This document shows positions 37,471 through 50,559 of a stretch of 64,000 nt of DNA, piece after piece. Both the position numbers and the translations under genes were made by a program. The notes under the pieces are model-generated. The model saw only the letters and a list, made by a program, of their open reading frames with translations, did not search any database and was not told the origin of the DNA. This DNA is from Caprimulgus europaeus (lineage: Eukaryota; Chordata; Aves; Caprimulgiformes; Caprimulgidae): the NCBI GenBank assembly GCA_907165065.1, contig OU015523.1:25385834-25449833 (forward strand), in the 5' to 3' direction. The first letter of the stretch is position 1, and each line of letters starts with the position of its first letter.

Positions 37471-38441
37471 TGTGGCACTGCTACAGAAGACTGAAACATT
37501 GCTCATGGCATATTAGATGAATATTGACCCAACAGCCATACTAGATTATTTTAGGTGTGCAAAATGCTGAAATAGCTACCCACTGCTCAATGTTAAGCAG
37601 AACAAATTCTGTGGAGGAATCCAAATTTCTCTAGATTAAATCTGAAATGAATCTTAACTCTGTTCTTATCAGACCCTAGTGCCAGCAGGAACAGCTATAG
37701 CTTGCTCTGAGGAAAAACACTTGGACAGGACATACCAACACCTACTTTTATGATGCCTTTTCCTGAGGAAAAGTTAAATCAGTTCACTCCATAAAGTCAG
37801 CTGAAAGGTACAAAAATTACCATTGTGCATATGGAGTGCATGTGAGATTAAATATGAAATTGATCTGCCAGCAGAATGAAAAACCAGACATGATGGGAAC
37901 TCTAGGAATAAAATGCTGGAATTACTCAGATTGCTTTCTAACTGATACAACACACAGATGCATCAGCCTTTCAAATGACCCATGTTTGGCCTCTGGAAAG
38001 GGTCTCTCAAAGATGATTTTTTTAAATGCTAAAGCTGGCTACAATAATACTATATTTCTTGTAAATATACAAAAGTCACACCTTGCTACTGATTTGGAAA
38101 ATCTGTGTTTAAAAATTATTTTTTATGTTTCTTTAAGTGCTTCATGGTGGAGTTGCTTCATGAAATTAACTCTGGCATTTTAGCTACCAAGATGTAGAGA
38201 TAAAAGGAGTCACTACACAGATGTAGGAACCACTGGGTACTGAAGTGGCCTAGCAGCTCAATCAGGGAGATTACATCCAGGCTCTAATATGGAAACAGCA
38301 TTTCAGATTCACACTTGTGGTTATATCAGAAATCTCAACTGAGTTACTTCAGGCTCTATCAGCTGCAGAAGCAATGAAGTAATATATACCTGTCTCTATT
38401 CAATAGGCTTTTTATATCTTTTGATACTTTTACTAGCTTTT
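37471..38441. other. Unique non-coding DNA
   Basis: A chance frame at 37836-38183 (115 codons) has no recognisable product; nothing else seen. Confidence 0.5.
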
Positions 38442-38681
38442 CATAGCATCATAGAATGGTTTGGATTGGAAGGCACCTTTAAAGGTCATCTAGTCCAACC
38501 CCCTTGCAGTGAACAGGGATATCTTCAACTAGATCAAATTTCTCAGAATCCTGTCCAACCTGACCTTGAATGTTTCCTGGGATGGGGCTTCTACCACCTC
38601 TCTGGGCAACGTGTTCCAGGATTTCACCACCTTCATTGTAAAAAAAATTTCTTTCTTACATCTAGTCTAAATCTACACTCT
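38442..38681 (-). mobile_element. CR1: Short CR1 LINE 3' tail
   Basis: The plus strand opens TCATAGCATCATAGAATGGT (reverse complement of the CR1 tail), then GGAAGGCACCTTTAAAGGTC and CTAGTCCAACCCCC. It ends at about 38681, inside the region encoding the ORF2 C-terminus. It shares the 'cttcaactagatca' variant with the copy at 26485. The plus-strand 116-codon frame (38421-38771) is an antisense shadow. Confidence 0.93.
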
Positions 38682-41600
38682 TGTATGCTTCATCTTGGTG
38701 AGATGGTCTTGTTTTTCTTAATTATGTTACATGAGAAATTGAGAACTATGAGCTTTGACCTGCCAGCCTAGGTGAAGAAGATTTAAATGTCTTTGTCAAT
38801 GGACTCTGGTTCTGCTGTCAAGGCAGTGATCTTTGAAAGGGACAAATAAAAAGAGTGGATAAATTCTCAAAGAACTGCAAGACTGAAGAAGCTGTTCCTT
38901 TTGCAGAAAGAGTAACAAAAATATTTTACATGCATTGTTCAAACAGACAGAGCTGTGGGAAGATGAGGAGGAGTATGAGGAGACAAGAGATTCTAGGGGT
39001 TTGACTGAGCATTAGTTAGAGGAAGAAAGAAACTGCAGCCCTTAAAGGTGAGTTCAAAGAAGCAGCTGACAACATCCAAGCTGTTCAAACAGGCTTGCAG
39101 TGCTTTAAGGGACTTCCTGCAATTCTGATGAGAGGTCTTTTCTGCACCTTAAAGCTAAGATATAGTGACAAAAAATAGTTAGATTTGGAGTACTTTAAAG
39201 CTTAAGAAACAGTTCCTGAACCTGCATACCTTCAAAATCCCTTGGTGACAGTCTTTAGAGAGCTTGCTAGTGAAATATGATGCTGGCTTTTCCTTGTTTC
39301 CAACTTCAAAAATGGACCATTGGGCCTAAAAAATAGATTAAATACTTCCCTGATATTACATTTCCTTGGGAAATTGCCCTGAAGGATGTTACCTGGTCAT
39401 TTGGAAATGCTGGATATGCTGATGTAAAACTCACAATGAGGTATACCTACAAATTTATTTCCTACAGTCACTTAGTTAACAAACAAGAAAACAAAATGGT
39501 CAACATTTTTAGCTAATAAGCTAAAGTGGACTGAAAGAGAAAGTTTCATAATGGATTATGTCATTTCAGTAAATATCATGGAAAAAATCAGAAAAAATAA
39601 TGGCATTTCCTGCCTTATTAGTAAAAAGTTTTTTGAATAAGAAAACTTTGGAATGAAATATTTGTGAAATATTAAATCCATCTAATATATTAATGAGAAT
39701 GTGTGTATCTGTATCTGTGTTTGTTTATGTTCACACACAGACACACTTATCCTCATTAAGAAAGCTTATTATGAATGGGGGTATAGATCTCGTTTTCAGG
39801 ATAAAATGCTTTAATTTTTCAGAATGTGAAAACAATGAAGTAAACACTTTTTGCAATGTTAGCGAGCACTATGTATTTTGTTCCAACTTCACATGTTACA
39901 TATTTTAGCACTTTGTCCTGAAATATGCCACATTTTTAGGAATACATAGAAAAACTACAAATGAAAATCCGAATTTTTCTAATATTAAGTAGACCTGGGG
40001 TTTACAATTTCTATCTGTTAAACAGTAAAATTTTTAACAGTTGTAACTTTTCAATAGTAACATATTTATTCTAAGGTATTCAGCAATAAAAAAGGGGCAT
40101 TGTTTTATATTTCTGGCCTGCCATCATGTCTTTCAGCATTTTTTTTCTCTTAAGTACAAGACATTATCCAGTATTTCTTGATTTTATCTGTTTATTCTTT
40201 CGTGTTTATTTTTTGTTGGTTATGCACAAATAGCCTTTGTCTTTTTCATTTTACTTTTTCCCCTGCATCAAGCAGAATCTTTGCAGATTGTGTCACAAAT
40301 GGAACTGGTAAAATATTCTTGTGCTGAGAACGCTCAATTCCTAACCCACTAATTTAAGGGTGGAACTATTTCTGGAAATGTTATGAGCCCGTGTGCTGAA
40401 GAAACTCTTATCCTCTGAGTGCAAAGGCACTAACACTTTGATACAAATGGTCTGTGCTCAGATGTTTTCCATATGTTTGGTGAGTTGGCTTTATTAAAAT
40501 TCTTCTCAAAAAATACGTATCTTGTATTAAGTTTGCATGCTGATTTTGACATCCAGTTTTCAAATGTGGTCAGGGAGAGGTATATAAAAATATTTTATCT
40601 TTTTACATCTTATTCAAAGATGGATACTATCTATTTCTTCAAGCCTGTAAGTAGTGCAAATGTTGGAGGACTTAGTCCATTTTTCTATCACTTGAAGTCA
40701 TTTAAAGGGAAAGAACAGAGCAGTGGGAAAAAGTTTGGAGTCTACGAAGTAGCATGTGCCATTTTTTGTCTCCTCCAGGACTGAAACAGAACAGCACAAT
40801 TCCAGAAAGAAATTATGCTACTATCTTCTGGAGAGCAAATACCCCAGGGTGCAAGGGAAGGTCACTAAACAGGTGCCCTCTCTGAAACAGTGAGAAGAGA
40901 GAGAAGGAAAGGAGGTAGAAACTGAAGGTAGAGTGTTCCTATGGAAATTACATTTGTTTGCTGCTGTCAAAGTGTTCTTTCTGTAGAAGGCTTTTCATCA
41001 ATCTCATCTTACTCTAACATTGTTCAGAAAGGAAGAGACGGTGACTGAGCAAAGCATAATTCAGTCAGCAAAAAAGTCTTGGATAATGGTCTTTGGATAA
41101 TGTTTCACCTTGTTTATATTAGGACTTACCTGAAAAATAAGATTCACAGGAAAAAAAAAAATCCCATTTTTCTTTCCTTTAAAGTTTTATATAATATAAG
41201 CTAAAGGACAGGGACACGGTAGTATTGGTAAAATAACTGAACAGCCCAACCTCCTCAGCTCTTGTCTGACAGTGCTTGATATCTGAACATTGCCCCCTAT
41301 ATCTTGGCTTTCCACATTTTAAATGAGGATTTAATGCCTGTGAGAGGTGTCAGATTGTCAGCCCAAGAAACTGAGAAATAACCTCAAATAATGCATGCAT
41401 CACTCCCTTTATAAAAAATCACACCACACTGTAAAATTAAATTAAGAATCCTTCTTTTTTGACCACAGATCAAGTACACCACATGGCAAAGGAATACAGG
41501 GGATATTTTCTCCTGTACCTTGCAAAAGTGCTTCAACATCAACTCACAAGGCTTCCTCAAAGGCCATGGCTAATCTCATTTTATCTCCAGACCTCTTTAA

Positions 41601-42469
41601 ACATGAAAAAATTTATGTGTGGTCATAGCTAGTACAAGCTATGCTGGTGTTTTCTATATGTAGACATCTAGTGGGAGTTGTTCTGTAACAGTTTTTCCTC
41701 TCAAAGTTGAGGAATCATCTAAATGGTAGCTCAAAGCATACATGACTTAGAGGTTGTTGCATTTGAACCAGAGATCTAAAAGTGAGAAAAGGGACCACAA
41801 TGGATAACCAGTGGCTTAATCTGAAGAATGACAGTTAGGTTGACTCTGAGGAAAATATTTAGGCAATTTTTATGTTCTCCAGAGCTTCAGGCATAATTAT
41901 AGGAGAACAAAAACAGTAACATGATAAAATAATGCTTTTTGGGGGGTTATTTTTCTACACCAATAATAAAAGATAATGCACAACCCTTCAGTTCCAAAAA
42001 TGGAAAAGACACAGATGGATAGGATAAACCGTTAGGATTAAAAACCCACAAATTAGCAGATTCCAGAGGCTATAGCTATGGGGAAAGAATTTGCTACAGT
42101 TTTTTAACTGCCCAGATTAAAACATTTATGCTCCTATTAAAACATTAACACTCATATTTTTGTTTACAGACTTTAAATATATTTTTATGCCTGGTATACT
42201 CTGGCAATACCCTCACAGGGAGGTAAAGAAGGTAGAAGCCTTAAAACATACTGTGGTCTAGCCCTAACCAGGAACATAACTGTGCAGTAATATCCTTGCC
42301 AATTCTCATCCAACATATCGCCCACCCTTTCTTGAAACAGGATTTTATATCCTCAAATTCCTTGGACCCCAATCAGTCAGATCTCAGACTGGGGCAGAGC
42401 ACTGAAACAGCATTGCTCGCCTCTGTCTACAATATCCCTGAGACAAAGAAAGACTGAAGTGTTTGATGC
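38682..42469. other. Unique AT-rich DNA
   Basis: About 3.8 kb without a recognisable gene or transposon. Small GT/CA-rich words at 39695-39750 are too short to call a microsatellite. The 103-codon frame at 40473-40784 has no known product. Confidence 0.5.
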
Positions 42470-43114
42470 AGTCCCAAACATAAATGCAGGCTGGGCGATG
42501 AGTGGCTTGTGACCAGCTCGGAAGAGAAGGACCTGGGTGTGGTGGTGGACAAGAAACTCAACATGAGCTGGCAATGTGTGCTTGCAGCCCAGAAGGCCAA
42601 CGGTATCCTGGGCTGCATCAAGAGAAGCGTGGCCAGCAGGTCGAGGGAGGTGATTCTTCCCCTCTACTCTGTTCTTGTAAGGCCCCACCTGGAGTGCTGT
42701 GTCCAGTTCTGGAGCCCCCAACATAAGAAAGACATGAAACAGAATGAGTCCAGAGGAGGCCATGAGGATGATCAAGGGCTGGAGCACCTCTCCTACAAGG
42801 ACAGACTGAGAGAGTTGGGGCTGTTCAGCCTGGAGAAGAGAAGGCTCAGGAGAGATCTTATAGCGGCCATCCAGTACCTGAAGGGGGCCTACAAGAAAGC
42901 TGGGGAGGGACTTTTTACAAGGGCAGGTAGTGATAGAACAAGGGGTAATGGTTTTAAACTGGAAGAGGGTAGGTTTAGATTAGACATTAGGGAGAAATTC
43001 TTCACTATGAGGATGGTGAGACACTGGAACAGGTTGCCCAGAGAAGTTGTGGATGCCCCCTCCCTGGAACTGTTCAAGGCCATGTTAGATGAGGCTTTGA
43101 ACAACCTGATCTAG
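42470..43114 (+). pseudogene. CR1 ORF2 C-terminal 215 codons, open
   Basis: One uninterrupted frame from AGT at 42470 to the TAG at 43112-43114, homologous to the ORF2 C-terminus. Visible blocks are [80 protein letters not shown] and EALNNLI. Between KKDM and GLEHL about 13 residues (KQNESRGGHEDDQ) do not fit the family pattern (LLERVQRR and so on) seen in the other copies. This looks like two compensating small indels that shifted and then restored the frame. The RT catalytic part is absent, so it is a non-functional remnant despite the open frame. Confidence 0.9.
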
Positions 43115-43203
43115 TGTCCCTGCTCATGGCAGGGGTGTTGGATCTAGATGATCTTGAAGGTCCCTTCCAACCCTAACCATTCTATGATTCTATGATTCTA
43201 TAA
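42470..43203 (+). mobile_element. CR1: CR1 LINE, least decayed copy in the window
   Basis: Plus-strand CR1 with the C-terminal part of ORF2 and a complete 3' end: CTAGATGATCTTGAAGGTCC, CTTCCAACC, then ATTCTATG repeated three times (about 43179-43200). The 5' truncation is near an 'SPKHKCRLGDEW' motif at 42470. Its 3' region matches the copies at 4953, 50208 and 58507 closely by eye. Confidence 0.95.
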
Positions 43204-46200
43204 TACTGCTTGACCTTGTGCTGACCTTTTGTTCAAGCTCATTGCTATTGACTCGACTGTGGATTCTCCTTTGACCAAACAAGAACCACCACTGGGTGAA
43301 TCTCCTTTTTGCTCTCAGGAGGAGCCAAAGGGCCAGAGCTGAGCCCTGGGGCATCCAGTCCCCCAGAACCCTCAGCTACTTCAAAAGAGGTGAGCTCATG
43401 CCCAGCTCTCATCGCCTCCAACATCAGCTGTGTTCTGTCCTTGGCTAGGGACTTTGAGGTGATGCTGTGCATTCATTCCTACCATTTCCTTTTTTGTCAG
43501 ACCCAGGTATACCAGACCCATATGTATCAAACTTAGTGCCTTCCCCACTGGCTGTCTGAGATTAGTTGATGAGAGTAAGCTCTGAAGACTCTCATCAATC
43601 TAAACAAAATAAAAGTGATGTTATTTGGTAAGAAGTCTTCTAGATGCCTATGTAGTTAACTGTTTGACTTTTGATGGCAGATATTACTTCAGCTGTTGCC
43701 CTAAAGGTGTGTTGATGCTCTGATCAGTGAGTTTGGAAATGAAATTCTGGTCCCTAAGTGAAAATTTTTGCTCATGCACTCTTCACAACCCAAATAATAT
43801 TAAGTATACCTCACTGAGTAAAAACATTTTTCTTTTTTTGTCTGACATAGAATTTGTAACACTACTGTCTTCACAAGTTCGAGTATTCATTGCCTTTGTA
43901 CTTTTTATTTAGACTACCTCAGTGCAATCATGGCCTCATTGTGCCTCCTAATGAACACCACTATTACATCCTTGGAATTTTCTCCATACATTTTTTCACT
44001 AGAAAAGGAGAAGAAATCAGGAAGAAAAAAAGGAAAAAAAAAATAGAAATGAAACAAACAAATAAATTTATTTAAATCTAACTGAATTTAGTTGTAGAAA
44101 TATGAAAATGAAGACAAGCACATTAAAAATGTACAGAAAGACTTTTATTTTTGAACAAAATATTGGAAATGTTTTAATTATCTCTACATAAAATTATTTG
44201 TGTGATTAAAGGGAATTTAACAATTGTCAAGAACAACATATTGCATTAAAAGGTACATATATTTCTAGTTAAACAAGCAAAGTGACTGTGTTGAATTTGT
44301 ACTGAGGAAGTAACTGATCTAGAGAGACAACAGTGTTGTCAATGCAGCTAACCAAAGTACAGAATTTTGTCAATAAAAAGACAACTACTCGTATTTATTT
44401 ATTAAATCAACACATTCATTCATTTTAGTCTTACTGCATCTTGTGTAATTGACATAGTAACTAGACAAGATGCAGATTATGATTAAAAAATTATGGAACT
44501 CATTATGTCATGCCTTATGAGATGTGGAATGGCCTGTTTAATCTGGTTATTACCCAATGAACTAAGTTTTTGTGAAATCTATCCAAGATGCAAATGGCTT
44601 TTTCACATGAGCTCAAAATTGTTTTACCGTTGCAAGAAGACAACCAAAGTCTCAGTGAAGAGAGTGGTCTGGAAAGCAATATGGAAACAAGCCTTTCCCT
44701 TTTGGGGAGCCAGTGGTCATATTCTCCTAATAAAAAGAAAACTGTAGTTGTGGTGGAAAAGACATTTCATAAGACAAAGCTGCTTAAGTTAAAAAAATGC
44801 AAAAATTGTTGCTCTGTATTTATTTTGATCTGGGAATTTCATATTGGCTCAGCATAAATCAAAGGACAAGAGCTCTTGTTTTACTTTACAAAAAACTTCT
44901 TCATTAACAAGTCCTCTACATCAGCTGTGCTATTGTATATCAGCACAAAGTTTACATTCCTGAAAACAGTTCTCTGAGCACAGGCAATCACATGTACTTA
45001 GCAAAACCAGAGATACAGCTGGAGATCTAGACTTCCAGGTGTCAATCTTCTGAGAATACATATACAATAAATATTAATATGTTTAAGAAACATCACTAAT
45101 GTGAGAGGGATGGATAGTATGCCTAAAATGAAAACACACATATGAAATGCTCATTCTATTTTTTTTTTGACAATGTATTTTCCTGTTTAAGGTTAGAAGT
45201 ATGTCAAAATGAAGGGAATAAAGTAAGAAGAAATCTCATTTTAGTTGCAGTGAATATTATATCAGAAATATAAACTACTGAATGGAAAGCATTTACTGTT
45301 GGTGTCTTCCTAGTCAGATTCAGTTATAAGGAAGCACATGATATTTTTCCCAACAAAGGTTTAAAAATAATAAATATTAAAAGAAATAAAAAGATATGAA
45401 GGAAAAAAAAATCTTAAATACAAGCCAAACAAAAACTAGGTAAATACCATTCATTACTGTTGCTATAAAACATGTGGTTATGTAGGGCAAATCACAGGAA
45501 AATCAATGACAATTAGTAACATAGGAACCATGGAGTTTATATATGTTAAGGAAAAAAGAAAAAAGATAATAGACAGTTCTATTTTATATTGAAACACATG
45601 GAATGCAGGCCAAGTCCACCTGAAGGTAAGAAGGCATCATAGTGTTTACATCTGCAGCACCAAGTTTCCATTCCGACCAAGGCTGCTGAATGCACAAGAT
45701 AAAAGGACTTCTCACAATGTAAAGTCACATTTATTTAAAAAGAGCACTTATTTGCAAAAATAAGTTAATATGCTAAAACTTTTTATGGATCATAAACTTG
45801 TAAATGAAACTTTAGCTTATTTGTACCCCATTGGTTACTATCCTGCTGTTACATTAAATAGCTTTGTTGAAACTGAAGGAAAAGAAAAAAAAGCCAATTT
45901 TAAAGAATTCAAATTTTACAGGTTTTGATGGAAGAAGGAAAACAGATAAAATATTCCAAGGTGGGAAATGCTGAGTTTCTAGGAGGTTAAAGTAGTGGGA
46001 AATTAATGGGACTCCAGTCACCAAGATTATCTTATTTGCAGAAAGGTGTTTCTTCTGGCAAAAAAAAATGAAGATAAAAATACCTAGCACCAGGTCTTGA
46101 GTTTTTCAAGTCAGAAGAAGTCTGCCTGTGCATTTCAGTGGAAGTTCAATGAAGTTGTATGTTTTTTATGAGCAAGCTGACAACCTGCCACACATACTAT

Positions 46201-46316
46201 CTGTGCAGATATTTTGTGAAAAGAAGAGACTATTCTGTTCCACTGGCTAAGGAGTGTTTTGTAAAAAAATATTTTTATTATGAAAATACTGGATTATCAC
46301 AATTAAAAAAAAAATA
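43204..46316. other. Unassigned DNA, GC-richer at first, with a hairpin
   Basis: 43260-43480 is noticeably GC-richer than the surroundings and holds open frames of 75 codons on both strands, with no recognisable product; it could be an unfamiliar old repeat. A perfect hairpin lies at 43566-43598. From about 43.8 kb the DNA is AT-rich and featureless. Confidence 0.45.
43566..43598. repeat. Perfect 11-bp inverted repeat (hairpin)
   Basis: TTGATGAGAGT (43566-43576), an 11-nt loop, then ACTCTCATCAA (43588-43598). The stem is perfect. Too short for a miRNA precursor and without a recognised RNA family. Confidence 0.9.
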
Positions 46317-46339
46317 GTCTGGATACTGTCTGGATACTG
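46317..46339 (+). repeat. 11-bp exact tandem duplication
   Basis: TCTGGATACTG at 46318-46328 and again at 46329-46339. Confidence 0.9.
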
Positions 46340-49300
46340 TCTTCTATCTTATTCCTTTACAACCATTTAAAATAGAGAAACATAGATGTGAAATATCAGA
46401 TCAGAACAGTTCTTTGCCCTGACTTTGAAAAGGTCAAATAAATGAGCTAAAAACCCCAACTCAGATACTTGCTTTCTCATTTCAAATAAATCATATTCCT
46501 GAAATTTTTCAGCTGAGGAAATAATACTTTCTCTTTTGCCTCATATTTGGAAGAGCTGATTTAGCAAATTCTCTTTTATTTTTTCTTGGGTTGGTAGGAT
46601 TAATTCTAAACATATGCTGAAATATTTACTACATTAGTTAATCACAGTAGTATTATTAACAAATTATTGAAGGAAAACCAAAAAAGATGTTTCCAAGACA
46701 CTGCTTGAGCAGTCCCAATAAATGCAAAGTACACTGCTGGAAAACTAATGGCTTAAATTTTTGGAGGGCAGGGACTCATAAAGGAGCAGCATCAGTGATA
46801 AGGAATTCAGTTCCTTTGTGGTTAATATTAATAATTACAAGTCATGCCAATATACAACCAGCATGGTAGAATTTGTCAGGTTCTATAATTAAGCTGTCTT
46901 ATCACAAAATACAATCTACTTATAAAAATTAACACCACTTATTTATCATAAGTAGCCAAACTATAAATCAGATAGCATAGAAGGGAACTAGAACACATTT
47001 TTCAAAACTGAGTTATATTTTGGAGAAAATCCACTGTCTAGTCCCAACAATTGAAATGTACTTTAGCAGGTCAGTAGTTTATACACAGGTATTTGGTCCC
47101 TTTCAGAATAACATATTTTTCTTCCTACCTCTACCACTGCAATTAAAAAAAATGCCATTAAAATAGCCATTGTTTATTAAAGAGATACACTGTTTGACCT
47201 TGTCTGTAAAGAAGAAGTTGTCCTGTGTGTTTCTTGGTTGGTGTTTTTGGATTTGTTTTCCCAAGCTCTGACTTCAGCGAACATGTCCCAAGCCACAGGC
47301 ATATTACATGGCTAGTGAGGAGGGTGAGTTCAGACTCCATACCTTCTGGTCTTATAAAAAAAAAAACAGCTTAAAAAACATTCTCCAGTTTAAAAAGACA
47401 CATTTTTCAAGGGAAGCCTATAAGGTTAATGAGCAAAACTTTCACTGTCCATGAGCTGGACCATGGTCTGTCAAGTGCTAGCTGTCAAAGAGAAATTCTT
47501 TTGCCCTGGGGCCAGGTCAGGTGGCTGGATGGGACTTGGTGTTCCTCTTCCCTTCAGCTGTTGTGTCAGGAGAGCCTGGGGTGGGGATAAGCTGCCAGGG
47601 GGAATGGATCATTTCCCATCCTTGCTGCTCTCTCTGAGGGGAGGGAGGTGTGCTCTGCTCTATGCTTCCAGGCTGTGCACAGAAGAACAGGGCTGAACAG
47701 GTTGGCAAAAGAACAATTTACTACTTAATGTTCTTTTCAAAACACTTTGTATGTCCATAAAATATGTTCATACATCAATTCACAATAATAAAAAAACCTG
47801 TGTTTGCTGATCTTAATCTGGGTTTGGAGAACCTTGGAAACACAGGATTTACAATGGTTTTGCAGCATGGAGATAGGTAGCAGAGAAAGTATTAAACACT
47901 AATTTCTATCCATTTTCTTGAAGTGTTTTGAAGGTGGGACCAGGCACTGGGGTCAGTGGTGAATTGGCTACACAAATCAATTTTTTGCAGAGAATATTCA
48001 GTACAGTAATTTCACCATCAGTTTGTAGCACAGGAAAAAAGTAATCCACCCCACTATATTTCTGCCACCCCACACAAATTACTTATAGGATCCTGAAACG
48101 AGTGTCAGAATTGCAGCTACAAAATATAAAATATCAAAAAATTGTGTGAGTATGGCCCTAGAAAATTAAGTTATGCTAAATGGCACTTTAAGAACAAACT
48201 TACCACAGGGAAAAAGAGAAGCAGATGTCCTTTGATCTACTGAATTTTTGAGATTAATAGTTTTTTGTACTGGCAATCACAAATGAGAAGAATTTGGCTT
48301 TATAAATAATCAGGCTATCCATTATAATGCTTAATTTCAGTTATTAGCAAATATTTCCTCATAAACCAGTTTGATTCTTACACTTGTTTCCGACAGTTTA
48401 AGGAAAAAAAAAACCAACCAAAAACCAAAACCCAAAACTTAGCTCAATATCACTAAGCATTCACTTGACCCTTCTGAGTTAGCGTTGAGGTATTATTAAT
48501 GCCTGATACAAAATGATGAAAAGGGTGGCACTCTTATGCAGATTACATATTGCACTTCCACGTAAGTATGTTGTGGTCAGGAAGCCACATGATTCTGATG
48601 ATAAACTGTGGACAAGAACAAATCAGATTCCAGGCAAGGACCTGAAAACATTATTCCCCAACATACTCTTACATATTATACATAGAAAAGGCAGTTACTC
48701 AAAACTTCTCTAGTTCATCCAAAACACTCTGGGACAAGATAATTGGAGAATTGTTGTCTGGCCATTATGCCAAATGCTGGTTGGGTAAGAAATTTGCCTT
48801 CTTACCAATACAGATTGCAGTTTAATCCTCAAAGGTTCTTTCTGTAACATGAAGGCGTACACACACACAGCAAATCAGGCTTTAAAAAATTGTAATAAGT
48901 GTAGTTTACTTAACCTGTTATCTTTATGCCATTAAACATGTAAAGTTTGTATTTTGAACAGGTGATTTAGGCATCATCAGTTTTGTGTTTCTTAGCTTTC
49001 CCAGCAGCAGTTGGAGACAGTCATCATACTAATGAGCTCAGCTTCTAAGGCTTCAGAGCAGTGAATGTAAAGGGGAATCATAAAACATGAAAATCTGTGG
49101 TACACCTTTGATGTCACAACAGCAAAAGCTGCTGAAATATTCCATTTCCCTCTTTGCACCACATTCTCACCTTCCAACACATGCCATGCACCTGTCAGCC
49201 ATGGGAGAGTGCATGAAGACACGACTTACGTAAGGAGATACCTACAGCTGGGCCCTGGTTTTCTCAACCAACAAAGCACTCTTATCTGAATATCTGCACC

Positions 49301-50207
49301 CTTCATATCGTAAATTAAAGGTTGCAGAAGCTGCCGAGCAATTTGGGAGGTCTGGCTCCAGGTGTGGCAGAGGACACTAAATTTGGCCAATCTGCTACCG
49401 TTTGACCAACATAACCATTCTCTCTGGCTATTTTCTGATGGCTATTGCAGAGGCCACGGCTTAGGCACACAGGCTTTAGAGCTGTTTGTGGAGGCACTCC
49501 AGGGGGCAGAAAGACCTGTGATCTGTTAAGCTCTGTGGTACACCATCTGTGAAGGACTGTGTATAACCATGCCCTCATCATTTTATTGACTGCAAGGAGG
49601 AAAAAAAATTTTCCTTAATACCACTGGGAGTCAATTATCAGGGCCAAAATCACTACCTCAGTCTTTCTAGTGGAAGCTTTTTTATGGTTCCCATGTCCCA
49701 CTGCACACATTTCTGCACCTAACCTGGCCTCACCAGTAATTCATACTTTATTTCTGGGAATTTTCTGTACTTTGTATGGGGTGTAGCAATTTAAAAGTAA
49801 ATAACAGTTTAGAGAGAAGATATGTCAGAGCATCCAGAAACCAAATGTCTCCAGGTACTGCATTTAAGTGGTAGACAATGAGGGGTTTAAAAGATTTTAC
49901 TATTGTTTTCTGATTATGTCAGCCTCCTGCGTGAAAGACTTCAATGGCTGCAGCATCACCCTCTTTATGATTGCTGTGCAGTGAAAGGGGACACTTACCA
50001 TTTCCATAATTGATTAGTTTTATTCTGTAATGACTGCATTGGATTGATATGCAGAGATGGATGTGTTTGTTAGTCACACTGTGTGCACCTTGGTATCTCA
50101 GAGACAACTGTTTGAGAGAAAGCTGAACAATCAGCTTTAATCTCAGAATATTTGTACCTCACTCACAAGATATTTAAGTCTTCCTTAGTTCCTTCCATTT
50201 TCCTGTT
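46340..50207. other. Unique DNA, one GC-richer patch
   Basis: Mostly AT-rich. 47440-47700 is GC-richer with an 81-codon plus-strand frame and a 63-codon minus-strand frame, no domain in either. A short A/C low-complexity stretch lies at 48402-48438. 49000-49600 is also somewhat GC-richer with an 88-codon minus frame; not recognised. Confidence 0.45.
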
Positions 50208-50559
50208 CTCATAGAATCATTGAATGGTTTGAGTTGGAAGGGACCTTAAAAAACATCTAGTTCCAACCCCCCTGCCATGAGCAGGGACAACTTCCACTAG
50301 ACCAGGTTGCTCAAAGCCTCATCCAACCTGGCCATGAACACTTCCAGGGAAGGGGCATCCACAGCTTCTCTGGGCAACCTGTGCCAGTGTCTGACCACCC
50401 TCACAGTGAAGAATTTCTCCCTAATATCTAATCTAAACCTACCCTCTTCCAGTTACCTCTTGTTCTATCACTACCTGCCTTTGTAAAAAGTCCCTCCCCA
50501 GCTTTCTTGTAGGCCCCTTCAGGTACTGGAAGGACTCTATAAGGTCTCCCCAAAGCCTT
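50208..50559 (-). mobile_element. CR1: CR1 LINE 3' fragment, 5'-truncated
   Basis: The plus strand begins CTCATAGAATCATTGAATGG (reverse complement of the tail) and continues GGAAGGGACCTTAAAAAACATCTAG. The ORF2 C-terminal region is visible to AAGGTCTCCCCAAAGCCTT at about 50559, where homology stops. Same subfamily by eye as 4953, 42470 and 58507. The minus-strand frame at 50428-50691 includes a short EGAYKKAGEGLFTKAGSDRTRGN piece of the element joined to non-element DNA, so it is not a gene. Confidence 0.93.
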
